Assembly: GCA_016720685.1 (NCBI GenBank)
Contig: JADKKC010000035.1
Location: 23,566 to 87,565 of the forward strand
DNA: 64,000 bases
Reading direction: 5' to 3'
DNA from: Zoogloea sp.
GTDB taxonomy: Bacteria > Pseudomonadota > Gammaproteobacteria > Burkholderiales > Rhodocyclaceae
Shown: one piece after another, positions 52,064 through 62,615 of the stretch
Numbering within the stretch: position 1 is the first letter of the stretch
How the letters are laid out: the number at the start of each line of letters is the position of its first letter
Made by a program: the position numbers and the translations under genes
Notes under the pieces: generated by a model
Database searches by the model: none
Told to the model about the DNA's origin: nothing
The model's input: the letters and a program-made list of their open reading frames with translations, nothing else

Positions 52064-53787
52064 AAGCGTTCCTGACCGACTGCTATGCGGGCGGGCGCAA
52101 CGAGTCCTTCTTCATCGGCCCGAGCCCAGTGGGCGTATGGCGCGACTACGACCTGGCCGGGGCCTACTCGACCGGCCTCGTGGACATGCCGCTGATCGAC
52201 TTCGAGAATCCGCGGCCGAGTCTCGACGTCGAGGATTACCTAGGTCATGTGGCGGGGTATGCGCTGGTGGAGTTCGCTCACCCGGACGACACCCGTTTCC
52301 CGGTCTTCGCCGTCTCCCGCGGTGGCAGGGGGCTGATCTTCCCGCTCAAGGGCACGGCCTACGCGACGGCGGCGGAGATCCGCGTCGCCCATGATCTCGG
52401 GTGCCAGATCAAGATCCGCTGGGGCGTCATTTACCCTTGGCGCCAGCTGCCGGGCGACACGCTGGTCGATGGCGTGCCGACGACGCGCCTGTTCGGGCCG
52501 TTCGTGAAGGCCGCGCGGGCGCTGCGCACCGAGCAGGAAAAGTTCGAGGGCAAGGACTCGCCGGAGGCGCTGGCGGCAAAGCTCTACGCCAACGGCGTCT
52601 ACGGCAAGGTCTGCCAGTCACTGCGTCCGAAGAATGTCTTCGATACCCGCCAGGTGTCGTCTGTACGGCTGAAACCCTCGCCGATCACCAACCCGGCGAT
52701 CGGCGCCTACGTGACCGGCTTCATCCGCGCCATTCTGGCTGAGATCCTGAACCGCATCCCGCGGGATTGCACCGTACTGTCTGTGACGACCGATGGTTTC
52801 CTCTGCGATCTTGCCGAAGAGGATATGGCCACCTTTCTGGATGGCCCGCTGTGCCGGCGCTTCCAGGCCCTGTGCGACGAGATCGTGCCGGGCTCGAAGA
52901 TGCTGGAGATCAAGCACGAGGTTGCCCAGGTGGTGTGCATGAAGACGCGCGGGCAACTGACCGGCCTGGCGTTCGAGGTGCCGGAAGTCGAGCCGGACGA
53001 AGCGGGGACAAGGAAGAAACTTCCGAAGGAGAAGATCGTGCTCGCCAAGGCCGGCGTGCAGGTCATGGTCGAGGCGTCGAACGATCTCGATGGCGAGGCC
53101 TACAAGCGCCTGCAGAACGAGAAGATGCTGAACCTGTACCTTGATCGCCGCCCGGGCAAGAAAATCCTCCTGAAGCAGTTTCCGGCGATCCGGGACCAGT
53201 GGGAGAAGGGCATCGACCTCTTCAAGTTCGAGAAGCGGCTCGTGTTGAGCCTGGAGCCGGACCTGAAGCGGGCGCCGTGTACTCCCCGGATGATCGAGGT
53301 GGCGAGCCGCCAGCGGGCTCACATCAGCCTGGACACGCGGCCGTGGGCCACCGTCGAGGAATTCGACTCGGCGCGGGCCACGCTCGATGCGTGGCGGCGC
53401 AAGCGCTGCTTAAAGACGATGGCGGACTGGCAGTCACTCGACGAGGCGATCGCGCTTAACCTGATCCGTTCCCGGCTGCGCACCGAGGGAAAGGCGACGC
53501 TCAATGTCCGCGAGGGTATGCCGGCGAGCGACCTGCTGCGCCGGGCCTTCCTGCGGGCCTACGCCCACGAGGCGCTGGGGCTGACCAAGACCTACAGTTA
53601 CCCGGCGCTGGCGCGCTGGCTGACCGATCTGGGGTATCCGACCAAGGTGTCCGAGCCGCGCAGCGCCAAGTCGCAGAAGGTGGTGCTGGGGTGTGTGCCG
53701 CGCACGGAGGACGTCATGGCGCTGTTTGAGCGGCTGCAGGCGGAGTTTCCGGGGGCGGAGCTGGAGGGGTTGCTGGCGGGGCTTTGA
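52064..53787 (+). pseudogene. Family B DNA polymerase (DNA_pol_B_2 type), 5' part lost to ISAs1
   Basis: The palm and thumb of a plasmid/virus-type family B polymerase. Motif A is DYDLAGAYSTG near residue 36 of the open frame, motif B AAKLYANGVYGK near 179-187 and motif C SVTTDGFL near 247-252. The Asp pair usual in motif C (DTD) is Thr-Asp here, and motif A keeps its Asp. FENPRPSLDVEDYLGHVAGY and IFPLKGTAYATAAEI fit the mobile-element polymerase group. The frame is open from 52045, but the first residues are ISAs1 end; the exonuclease domain and start are gone. Such polymerases copy integrative elements and linear plasmids. Confidence 0.7.
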
Positions 53788-54190
53788 TGAAAGGGCTTCT
53801 TCCATGCGGCTGCTCATCGGCCGGAGAGACTGGCGAGACGACATTCCACGCACGACTGCCGGGCTGCGTCCGCAGTTGCCGCACAAAGGGCGTGCGGCCC
53901 TCCCCTTTGCAAACCCCACCGGCAGCACAGCAGCACAGCAGCACACGGAGTACATCGAGTACGCAGAGCACCGCAGTTCTGTCTTACGCTATTGATTGCA
54001 CGTGAATTTTTCTTTGTTTTTCGCAGAATATGGCGCAACTCATAGGGTTGAGTTCCGTTGTTAATGCGCAACTTAAACCACCACCAGAGGCTAATTCAAG
54101 TACTTGAGTAGCGCTGGATTTGTGCCAATTGAATCATTGCAGTGGCTCGTCGACACAAGCAAACTTCCGCTATCAGAAACGGAGTCCTGC
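53788..54190. other. 403-bp gap upstream of the winged-helix gene
   Basis: It contains a short tandem run (GCAGCACA repeated about three times near 53930) and an A+T-rich segment from about 54000. Open frames on both strands have no motif or ribosome binding site. A replication origin or promoter would fit the position, but I see no iterons. Confidence 0.35.
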
Positions 54191-54802
54191 ATGGCCAACT
54201 CAAAACAATCCCAGACCCGGCGCCTCAAGATGTCCGAGCGCGCGCAGCAGCAGTTAGCGCTGCATTTCCCGGAAGTGCCCGAGACGCTGTTGTGGCGGCG
54301 CAAGAGCAACGACGGCTTCACCACGGTGCCGCGCCCCCTGCCCATCGCGATGCAGGCCATCGACGAGACCTCCAAAGGTGCGCCGGCCGGTCACGCCCTG
54401 TTCTGCTTATGGGCGCGTGCGCCGGACAACCCGCTGGTGATCGTGGAGAACCCGGCGACTTTCGCCGCCGAGACTGGCTTTACCGGCGAACGCGCGACCG
54501 ATACCTGGCGCAAGCGCATGCGCCGCCTGAGGGACCTCGGATTCATTAGCACCAAGCCCGGCCCGTCGGGCGAGTTCCACTTCATCCTACTGCTGAACCC
54601 CAACATCGCCGTGGAGATGATGCGTTGCAAGGGCCAAGTTCAAGATGGCCTGTACGGGCGATTCATCGCCCGCGTCGCCGACGTGGGCGCAGCCGGGGAC
54701 TGGACGGCGTATCAGGAGACTTTGGAAGCTGCCGAGAAAGTTGTCGATGCCAAGTCGGAAGCTTTGGATGGGGTGGTGGAAAGTAAGAAGGGAGTGAAGT
54801 GA
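54191..54802 (+). CDS. Winged-helix-like protein linked to the polymerase (203 aa)
   Basis: From the ATG at 54191 (GGAG upstream) it reads MANSKQSQTRRLKMSERAQQ, LLWRRKSNDGFTTVPRPLPI, then GHALFCLWARAPDNPLVIVENPATF, TWRKRMRRLRDLGFISTKPG and a helical acidic tail. The part from AETGF to STKPG looks like a DNA-binding winged helix, and PLPIAMQAIDE with the following block resembles plasmid-type replication or partition regulators. I do not recognise a named family. It follows the polymerase on the same strand and overlaps the next small gene (TGATG). Confidence 0.55.
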   Translation: MANSKQSQTRRLKMSERAQQQLALHFPEVPETLLWRRKSNDGFTTVPRPLPIAMQAIDETSKGAPAGHALFCLWARAPDNPLVIVENPATFAAETGFTGERATDTWRKRMRRLRDLGFISTKPGPSGEFHFILLLNPNIAVEMMRCKGQVQDGLYGRFIARVADVGAAGDWTAYQETLEAAEKVVDAKSEALDGVVESKKGVK

Positions 54803-54972
54803 TGTCGCGCGGACGCAACCCCTATGAGTGCTTCAAGAACGATCGTCACCGCCTCTTCGCGTTGATGTCTCGCGATGTTCGCATCGTGCTGGTCGTGGCC
54901 CTGCTCGGCGGAGCCGGCCTCGCTGGAGCGTATCCTGCTCTGCGCTCCTTGATGGCGGGGTGGATGAGCTGA
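54802..54972 (+). CDS. Small membrane protein (56 aa)
   Basis: The ATG at 54802 overlaps the stop of the winged-helix gene. The peptide starts MSRGRNPYECFKNDRHR and has one membrane span (VRIVLVVALLGGAGLAGAYPAL) with a positively charged N-terminal side, ending SLMAGWMS. The overlap and layout support a real gene; its function is unknown. Confidence 0.5.
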   Translation: MSRGRNPYECFKNDRHRLFALMSRDVRIVLVVALLGGAGLAGAYPALRSLMAGWMS

Positions 54973-55116
54973 CCGTCTCGGTCAGACATCAGAGCGTTTG
55001 GGGGCTGCGTTGTTGATGGATAAGCAGGAATAATGACGCCTGAAAGGTCGGCTTTGCCTCGTGTTGTGGGGGGGGGGCGTTGCTGGTGGGAGGAGTGCGG
55101 ACTTCTTGAGTCCCCA

Positions 55117-55143
55117 GTGACAATATGCTGCTCTCAATATAAT
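55117..55143 (+). promoter_or_regulatory. Candidate promoter of the hsd operon
   Basis: GTGACA (55117-55122) and a perfect TATAAT (55138-55143) are 15 bp apart, about 80 bp before the hsdR start. The spacing is short, so it is tentative. A G9 run at about 55068 lies just upstream. Confidence 0.35.
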
Positions 55144-55223
55144 GGATGCCTTGCTTCGGCCTCTCTTCGCGCATTCAATTCCCTTATCATGCCCGCTGTC
55201 TCCTGCAGCCCGAACAAGCAGCC

Positions 55224-57602
55224 ATGTCCAAGCTTTCCGAACGCGACGTCTGCAGCAAATTCATCACCCCAGCCCTGATATCCGCCGGCTGGAACCTGCA
55301 AACCCAGATCCGCGAGGAAGTCAGTTTCACCAAGGGCCGCATCATCGTTCGCGGCAAGCTGCACAGCCGGGGCAAGGGCAAACGGGCTGACTACGTGCTG
55401 TACTACAAGCCCAATCAGCCGATTGCCCTGATAGAGGCGAAGGACCCTACGCATGGTCTCGGCGCCGGCATGCAGCAGGGCCTCGACTACGCCGAAACCC
55501 TCGACATTCCCTTTGTCTTTTCCAGCAACGGCAGCGGCTTCCTGTTCCACGACCGCACGGGCAACGCGGCCGTCACCGAAACCGAACTAACGCTGGCCGA
55601 CTTCCCCTCGCCGGCCGAGCTCTGGCAACGCTACTGCGCCTGGAAGGGACTGGCGGGCGATGCGCTCGCCACCGTCGAAACCCCGTATTACGACGATGGC
55701 TCCGGCCGGGTGCCGCGCTACTACCAAGTCACCGCCGTCAATCGCACCGTTGAGGCCGTCGCCCGCGGGCAGGATCGCATCCTGCTGGTGATGGCCACGG
55801 GTACCGGTAAGACCTACACCGCCTTCCAGATCATCTGGCGCCTATGGAAGTCGAAGATCAAGAAACGCATCCTGTTCCTGGCCGACCGCAACATCCTCGT
55901 CGATCAGACCCGGACGAACGACTTCAAGCCGTTTGGTCCAGCCATGACCAAGATCGAGAAGCGGCACGCCAACAAGGCTTACGAGATCTACCTGTCGCTG
56001 TATCAGGCCGTCACCGGCAACGAGGAAGAGAAGAACATCTACAAACAGTTCTCGCCGGACTTCTTTGACCTGATCATCATTGACGAGTGTCACCGGGGCA
56101 GTGCCGCCGAGGATTCTGCTTGGCGCGAAATCCTGGACTACTTCTCCGGTGCGACCCAGATCGGCCTGACCGCGACGCCGAAGGAAACGAAGGATGTGTC
56201 GAACATCCACTACTTCGGCGAGCCGGTCTATACCTACTCTTTGAAGCAGGGCATCGACGACGGCTTTCTCGCACCCTACAAGGTCGTCCGCATCGATATC
56301 GACAAGGACCTGCAGGGCTGGCGGCCAGCCAAGGGGCAGCTCGACAAGAACGGCAGGCTGATCGAGGACCGCATCTACAACCAGAAGGACATGGACCGGG
56401 TGCTTGTCCTTGAGAAGCGCACGGAGCTGGTCGCCCGCAAGATCACCGAGTATCTGGCCGCCACAGACCCCTACGCCAAGACCATCATCTTCTGCGACGA
56501 CATCGACCACGCCGAGCGGATGCGTCAGGCCCTGGTCAACCTCAACCCGCAGCGGGTGAAGGAAAACCGCAAGTACGTGATGCGGATTACCGGCGACGAG
56601 CAGGAAGGCAAAGCAGAGCTCGATAACTTCATCGACCCGGAAAGCCGCTATCCGGTGATCGCCACCACCAGCAAGCTGATGACGACCGGCGTCGATGCCC
56701 AGACCTGCAAGCTCGTGGTGCTCGACCAGCGCATCCAGTCGATGACCGAGTTCAAGCAGATCATCGGCCGTGGCACCCGCATCAACGAGGACTACGGCAA
56801 GTTCTGGTTCACCATCATGGACTTCAAGAAGGCCACCGAGCTGTTTGCCGACCCGGCCTTTGATGGTGATCCGGTGCAGATCTACGAGCCCGGTGAGAAT
56901 GATTCGCCCGTGCCGCCTGGCGAGTCCGAAGATGAAGAGCGGGACCATCCCGGTGACGGCGATGGCGGTGACGATACCGGGCTGCCTCCCTCGGCGGTGA
57001 CGGCCCCGAGGGCGAAGGGCGAGTCAAGTACGTGGTCGGCGCCGAGGTGTCCGTCTATGTGGTTGCCGAGCGCGTCCAGTACTACGGCCCCGACGGCAAG
57101 CTCATCACCGAATCGCGGCTACCCCGCAAGGCGACACAGAGGTTCGCCTCGCTCGACGCCTTCCTGAGCCTGGACAACGCTACCGACCAAAAGAAGGCGA
57201 TCCTCGAGGAGCTTGCGAGCCAGGGCCTGCTTGCGAAGCGCTGGCCGAGGAGGTTGAAAAGAAGTCTGGCAAGACATTCGACCCCTTCGACCTGATCTGC
57301 CACGTTGCCTTCGACAAACCCGCGCTGTCGCGCAAGGAGCGCGCCGAGCATGTCAAGAAGCGCGATGCTTTTACCAAGTATGGCGACAAGGCCGCGCCGT
57401 CCTCGAGGCGCTGCTTGGAAAGTCGCCGACGACGGCATCGACGAGCATCGAAGACATTAAAATCCTACGTCCCCGATCCTTTCAGGCCTCAGGGCACCGC
57501 GCCGGAACTGATCCAAGGCTCGCCTTCGGCGGCAAGAGCCCGCCAGTCCTTCCAGGCGGTGCAAGAGCTCAGGAACAACAACTCCACGTACGGCTGCCTT
57601 GA
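55224..57602 (+). pseudogene. hsdR: Type I restriction enzyme R subunit HsdR, 3' part frameshifted
   Basis: The ATG at 55224 (MSKLSERDVCSKFITPAL) starts a type I R subunit. The nuclease motif is PIALIEAKDP near residue 72; helicase motifs are LVMATGTGKTYTAFQI (Walker A, about 191), IIIDECHRGS (about 286), GLTATP and QIIGRGTRINED (about 511). The frame is lost near 56985 and again near 57225 and after 57380; other frames continue with KYVVGAEVSVYVVAERVQYY, VEKKSGKTFDPFDLICHVAF and the C-terminal helices to the stop at 57602. Each break is a small indel, so real decay and sequencing error cannot be told apart. The ATPase/translocase part is intact. Confidence 0.85.
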
Positions 57603-57617
57603 CGTACCCCAGTCCCA

Positions 57618-59065
57618 ATGTCCATCAGCACGACCATCAAAACCATCCAGGACATCATGCGCAAGGATGTCGGCGTCGATGGCGACGCCCAGCGCATCAG
57701 CCAGCTGGTCTGGATGTTCTTCCTCAAGATCTACGACGACAAGGAAACCGAGTACGAGCTGCTCGACGACGACTACCGCTCGCCCATTCCCGAACCCTTC
57801 CGCTGGCGCAACTGGGCCGCCAACCCCGAGGGCATGACCGGCGACGAGCTGCTCGACTTCATCAACAACCAGCTTTTCCCGTCCCTCAAGGACCTGACGC
57901 CGGCAGGTAGCGACAAGCGCGGGTACGTGATCCGCAGCGTCTTCGAGGATGCCTACAACTACATGAAGTCCGGCCACCTGATGCGGCAGGTGATCAACAA
58001 GATCGTCGAGGGCGTGGACTTCAACAAGGCGCAGGACCGCCACGCGTTCGGCGACCTCTACGAGCAGATCCTGCGTGACCTGCAATCTGCCGGCAATGCC
58101 GGCGAGTTCTACACGCCGCGCGCCGTGACGCAGTTCATTGTCGAGCAGGTCAATCCGCGACTCGGCGAAAAGATGCTGGACCCGGCCTGCGGCACCGGCG
58201 GCTTCCTCACCTGCGCCATCGAGTACGTGCGCAAGCACCATGTGAGGACCGTCGACCAGGAGCAGCTGCTGCAGGCGTCCATCTACGGCGTCGAGAAGAA
58301 GCCGCTGCCGCACCTGCTGTGCACCACCAACATGATCCTGCACGGCATCGACGTGCCGACCAACGTCCGCCACGACAACACCCTGGCCCGCCCCTGCGCG
58401 ACTACGGCCCGCGTGACCGCGTCGATGTGATCGTCACCAACCCGCCCTTCGGCGGCATGGAAGAGGACGGCATCGAGAACAACTTCCCGGCCAACTTCCG
58501 CACCCGTGAAACCGCCGACCTGTTCCTGGTGCTGATCATGCATCTGCTCAAGGACGGCGGCCGAGCCGCCGTGGTGCTGCCCGACTGCACGTTGTTCGGC
58601 GAAGGTGTCAAAACGCGCATCAAGGAAAAGCTGCTCAGCGAGTGCAATCTGCACACCATCGTCCGCCTGCCCAATGGCGTCTTTGCCCCCTATACCGGCA
58701 TCAAGACCAACCTGCTGTTCTTCACCAAAGGCGCGCCGACCAAGGAAGTCTGGTTCTACGAGCACCCCTATCCCGCTGGCTACAAGAACTATTCCAAGAC
58801 CCGGCCGATGCGCATCGAGGAATTCGAGGCGGAAAAGACCTGGTGGGGCAATCGGGTCGAAAACGAATTCGCCTGGAAGGTCAGCGCTGACGAGATCAAG
58901 GCGCGCAACTACAACCTCGACATCAAGAACCCCCACAGCCCGGATCAGGTCAGCCACGACCCGGACGAGCTGCTGGCCGACTACGCCCAGCTGCAGCAGC
59001 GCATCGCCGCCACCCGTGACCAGTTGAAGGCCGTGCTGGCCGCCGCGCTGGAGGGCAAGGCGTGA
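57618..59065 (+). pseudogene. hsdM: Type I methyltransferase subunit HsdM with one frameshift
   Basis: The adenine methyltransferase of the system. The N-terminal helical part (MSISTTIKTIQDIMRKDVG, LVWMFFLKIYDDKE) and SAM motif DPACGTGGFLTCAI are in the first frame. At 58391-58394 a C4 run lacks one base; adding it joins NTLARP to LRDYGPRDRVDVIVTNPPFGG, with the catalytic NPPF. The rest is complete to the stop, which overlaps the GTG of hsdS by 4 bp. The corrected protein is about 482 aa. Because the only defect is one base in a homopolymer, the gene is probably functional. Confidence 0.88.
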
Positions 59066-60741
59066 GCGTCGTGTTGAGTGAGCATCTGCCGCTGCTGGCC
59101 TCGGCTCCGGGCGGGATTCAAAAGCTGCGTGGGCTGATTCTGGAACTGGCGGTGCGGGGGAGACTGGTGCCGCAAGACCCGAGTGATGAGCCGGCGAGTG
59201 AATTGCTGAAGCGAATTGCATTGAGCCGGGCTGCGTTGAATGAAGCTTCTCCTCGCAAGAGAGGGAAACAAGTACGGGCTGCGGAAGATAACGATTGGCC
59301 GTTTTCCATTCCAGATGGTTGGGAGTGGACCAGTCTTTCTAATTTGACGAGAGTACTCAACGGGCGTGCTTATTCCAAAGAAGAGCTTCTTGATGCAGGA
59401 ACACCAGTCCTTCGCGTAGGAAATTTGTTTACGTCGAATCACTGGTACTACTCCGACTTAGAGTTGGAGCCGGAAAAATACTGTAACAAGGGCGATCTGA
59501 TTTATTCATGGTCAGCGTCTTTCGGTCCGTTCATATGGAACGGGCCCAAAGTAATCTACCATTACCACATCTGGAAGCTTTCGCTATTCGACGAGACGAG
59601 CTATTCCAAAGACTTTCTGTATAAATTTCTGCTTGAGAAAACTGCGGAAATCAAGGCGGCTGGACATGGCGTTTCAATGGTCCACATGACCAAAGAAAAG
59701 ATGGAGAAGCTGCCTGTTCCGGTTCCCCCTCTCGCCGAACAACACCGTATCGTCGCGAAAATCGATGAACTGATGGCCCTCTGCGACCAATTGGAGGCGG
59801 AGCAGGGAGATGCGACCAGCGCCCATGCCCGACTCGTCGAAACCCTGCTCGGTACGCTCACCCAAAGCACCGATGCCGCCGACCTCGCAGCCAACTGGCA
59901 ACGCCTCGCCGAACACTTCGACACCCTGTTCACCACCGAAGCCAGCATCGATGTGCTCAAGCAGACTGTGCTGCAACTGGCAGTGATGGGCAAGCTGGTA
60001 CCGCAAGACCCCAACGATGAACCGGCGAGCGCTCTGCTCAAGCGGATTGCGCATGAGCGGGCAAGGCTGGAAGCAAAAGGGGCTTGCAAGAAAATTAAGC
60101 CCTTGCCTTGTATCGAGGAGAGGGCGCAGCCTTTTCAGGTGCCGAATGGTTGGGAGTGGGTACGTTGGGTTGAGATTGCGCAAAAAATTGTAGACATTGA
60201 CCACAAGATGCCGGACACCGTGAAAGACGGCGTTCCCTACGTTTCTCCTCGTGACTTTTACCCAGACAATCGAATCGATTTTGAAGGAGCAAAGAAAGTC
60301 TCGCGTGATGATTTCTTGAAACTATCGGCGAAAATTAGGCCAGAAGTTGGTGACATCATCTACCCGCGATACGGAACGATCGGTGAAAACCGCTTGGTTG
60401 TCGACGACTTGGAATTCTTAGCCTCCTACTCGTGCTGTGTGATCAAAACCCTCAAAAATTTTGTCGATCCCAATTACCAATTCTATTTCTCGATTTCACA
60501 ATGCTGTCGAGACCAAGCCAAAGCAGCCGAAAATAAGACAACACAGGCGAACGTGGGTATAAAAAGCATCCAGGAATTTGCATTCCCGCTTCCGCCTCTT
60601 CGGGAACAACAACAGATCGTCGCCAAAATCGATGAACTGATGGCCCTGTGTGACCGCCTCAAGGCCGACCTCACCAGCGCCCGTCAGCAACAAGCCACCT
60701 TGGCCGACACCCTGATCGACGCAGCGCTGGAGGCCGCCTGA
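59062..60741 (+). CDS. hsdS: Type I specificity subunit HsdS (559 aa)
   Basis: HsdS carries the DNA target recognition for methylation and restriction. It starts with GTG at 59062. Two variable target recognition domains, at about residues 75-235 and 340-515, are each followed by a conserved helix: PPLAEQHRIVAKIDELMALC and PPLREQQQIVAKIDELMALC. Both have the leading PDGWEW/PNGWEW block. The frame is intact. G+C drops inside both recognition domains, as expected for regions exchanged between strains. The recognition sequence cannot be read from this. Confidence 0.93.
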   Translation: MSVVLSEHLPLLASAPGGIQKLRGLILELAVRGRLVPQDPSDEPASELLKRIALSRAALNEASPRKRGKQVRAAEDNDWPFSIPDGWEWTSLSNLTRVLNGRAYSKEELLDAGTPVLRVGNLFTSNHWYYSDLELEPEKYCNKGDLIYSWSASFGPFIWNGPKVIYHYHIWKLSLFDETSYSKDFLYKFLLEKTAEIKAAGHGVSMVHMTKEKMEKLPVPVPPLAEQHRIVAKIDELMALCDQLEAEQGDATSAHARLVETLLGTLTQSTDAADLAANWQRLAEHFDTLFTTEASIDVLKQTVLQLAVMGKLVPQDPNDEPASALLKRIAHERARLEAKGACKKIKPLPCIEERAQPFQVPNGWEWVRWVEIAQKIVDIDHKMPDTVKDGVPYVSPRDFYPDNRIDFEGAKKVSRDDFLKLSAKIRPEVGDIIYPRYGTIGENRLVVDDLEFLASYSCCVIKTLKNFVDPNYQFYFSISQCCRDQAKAAENKTTQANVGIKSIQEFAFPLPPLREQQQIVAKIDELMALCDRLKADLTSARQQQATLADTLIDAALEAA

Positions 60742-60744
60742 GCC

Positions 60745-61485
60745 GTGAACGAACCCAGCGTCGTCATCGAGGAGGTCATGGGCCGCGCCAGACAGGGCGT
60801 CACCAAGCCCTTCATCTGCCGTGGAGATGACGGTCATGGTTATTACGTCAAGGGGCAGGACGCTGGCCGGCGGAGTCTGGTCTGTGAGTGGGTTGCCGCC
60901 CAGCTGGCCACCCGGTTCGGTTTGCCGATTGCCGACTATGCGCTGGCCGAGGTGCCGGCGGAACTGATTGTTCCAGGCCAGGGGCTGGACCTCAGCCAGC
61001 TGGGGGCAGGCATTGTGTTCGCCTCCCGGGAGCTCCCCCATGTGCAGGAGCTCAGCCTGACGACGCGGGCTTTGGTGGGCGTGGAGCAGGCAACGGATGT
61101 GCTGGTGTTCGATTGGTGGCTACACAACGAGGATCGCCATCTGACAGCTTTCGGGGGCAACCCGAACCTGCTGTGGGACGTCCAGACCGAACAGCTGGCT
61201 GTCATCGACCACAACCAGGCTTTCGATCCGAGCTTCAATGCCGCGCATTTCCTGGCGTCCCACGTCTTTGGGGCCTACTGGAACAGGGTGTCCACAGACC
61301 TTGTCGAACAGGCGAAGTACCTTGAAAAGATGGAAGTGGTGCTCGCGGACTTGAACATTGTCCGTGATAGCATTCCCGAAGATTGGTGGTTCGTAGACGA
61401 TGGCGTTCCCGCCAACGTGAGTTGGAACGAGATCGTTCGGTGCCTCGAACGTTGCCACCAGGATGATTTTTGGACTGCGCCATGA
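60745..61485 (+). CDS. HipA-like kinase protein in the hsd operon (246 aa)
   Basis: The GTG start is 3 bp after the hsdS stop. The protein resembles the HipA-type kinase family: GYYVKGQDAGRRSLVCEWVAA has the Lys expected to bind ATP, WWLHNEDRHLTAFGGNPNLLW holds the catalytic-loop Asp with following Asn, and QLAVIDHNQAF is the metal-binding Asp motif. It is much shorter than HipA toxins (about 440 aa) and lacks their N-terminal domain. It overlaps the DUF3037-type gene by 4 bp. A role in modulating or adding to the restriction system is inferred from position only. Confidence 0.75.
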   Translation: MNEPSVVIEEVMGRARQGVTKPFICRGDDGHGYYVKGQDAGRRSLVCEWVAAQLATRFGLPIADYALAEVPAELIVPGQGLDLSQLGAGIVFASRELPHVQELSLTTRALVGVEQATDVLVFDWWLHNEDRHLTAFGGNPNLLWDVQTEQLAVIDHNQAFDPSFNAAHFLASHVFGAYWNRVSTDLVEQAKYLEKMEVVLADLNIVRDSIPEDWWFVDDGVPANVSWNEIVRCLERCHQDDFWTAP

Positions 61486-62316
61486 AGAAGTTTGTTTGTC
61501 ACTACGCCTTGCTACGTTTTCGCCCCTTTGTCGAGACGGGCGAATTCGCCAATGTGGGTGTCGTGTTGATGGCGCCGGATGTGGGCTTCTTCGGCTACCG
61601 CCTGCTCACTCATTACAGCCGCATCACCCGGTTTTTCCATCAGCTCGATCGTGGGGTATATCTGCGTGGGAAGGGGCTGTTCAAGCAGGAAATCGACAGG
61701 TTTGCGGCAGATCTTCGTCGTCTGGCTATCGGTGATGGTCACGCTCCCCTCGATCTGGCCCTGGCCGGCCAGCTCTTTACCGAGTTTGTCCGCCCGCGGG
61801 AGGCGATGCTTCAGTTTGACGATCAGCGAATTGCTTTGGCCGATGATCCGCAGGCCAAGCTCGATGCGCTTTTTGATCACTACATCGAACGCAATTTCGT
61901 GACCAGGGAGTATCAGGAGCGCCTCCTAGAGACCATGGTCCGCAAGCTGTTGGTCGGTCGGCAGCTCGGTGCTGCATATCGGGCTGAAAAGGTGGGGAAT
62001 CCGGAGTTTACTGTCAATTTTTCCGTTCGTCCATCGCCATGACGGGCGAGCCGACCGCATCATCAAGCCTTTGTACCTGGCCCAGGATGACTCCACCAAG
62101 CTGCTGACCCATGGCGGCCAATGGGTGGATAAGGTCAGGCGTCTCCGTAAGCGGGATGCCTTGCCAGAGGCAGTCCTGTTCCCGGTGAAAGCTCCGGCGC
62201 GGGACACAAAACCGTATCAGGCATTTGAGGAGATCCGCGAGGATCTGCAGGCTACTGGCGTCACCGTTGTGGCTGCAAACGACGAAGAGTCGATTTTGCA
62301 GTTTGCTGCCATGTGA
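61482..62316 (+). pseudogene. DUF3037-type protein, one frameshift
   Basis: From the ATG at 61482, overlapping the kinase stop, it begins MKKFVCHYALLRFRPFVETGEF and NVGVVLMAPDVGFFGYRLL, the pattern of DUF3037 proteins. At 62018-62022 a T5 run has one base too many; removing it joins TVNF to PFVHRHDGRADRIIKPL and the C-terminus up to ESILQFAAM. The corrected length is about 277 aa. DUF3037 proteins are often encoded beside HipA-like kinases and have no known activity. The homopolymer position makes a sequencing error likely. Confidence 0.75.
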
Positions 62317-62374
62317 GGTTCAGGTAGGTCAGGGGCTTGATTAACACCTTGCTTGACGCTGCTTGATCTGACCT

Positions 62375-62495
62375 TACCCACCTCCGACCAGACATCGACC
62401 AGACAACAAAAAAGCCAACCCGCTGAGGTTGGCTTTTTTGCTTGCAGATCAACGACCTGCCGGAATCCGATGTGGAGCGGGCGATGGGAATCGAA
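62375..62495. repeat. Right island border: direct repeat with tRNA-Gly 3' end and terminator
   Basis: The right copy of the repeat described at 29711-29831. It contains a bidirectional terminator (GCCAACCCGCTGAGGTTGGC with A and T flanks, about 62414-62439) and the 3' 23 nt of the intact tRNA-Gly gene. The terminator serves the tRNA on the minus strand. Confidence 0.75.
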
Positions 62496-62546
62496 CCCAC
62501 GGCTCTAGCTTGGGAAGCTAGGGTATTACCATTATACGACGCCCGC
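62473..62546 (-). tRNA. tRNA-Gly(CCC)
   Basis: A 74-nt tRNA with encoded CCA. The acceptor stem is GCGGGCG/CGCCCGC, the anticodon stem CTAGC/GCTAG with loop TTCCCAA (anticodon CCC), the T arm GTGGG-TTCGATT-CCCAT. It is intact and is the probable integration target of the island to its left. Confidence 0.95.
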
Positions 62547-62615
62547 TCGGGAGACCGGGATTGTACGCATCGGCGAGGAGGAGGGCAACCGGGTAGGCGT
62601 GGTAAACTTCTGGTC

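Noticed and set aside
60745..62316. Classical HipBA toxin-antitoxin module
   Set aside because: The kinase is too short for HipA and no HipB-like DNA-binding antitoxin is adjacent; the partner is DUF3037-type.
61000..62472. Integrase gene next to the intact tRNA-Gly
   Set aside because: The genes here are a HipA-like kinase and a DUF3037 protein; no tyrosine recombinase motif (R-HxxR-Y) is visible in any frame that I examined.
62547..62615. TPP riboswitch before thiS
   Set aside because: The gap between tRNA-Gly and thiS is under 70 bp and has no thi-box pattern.
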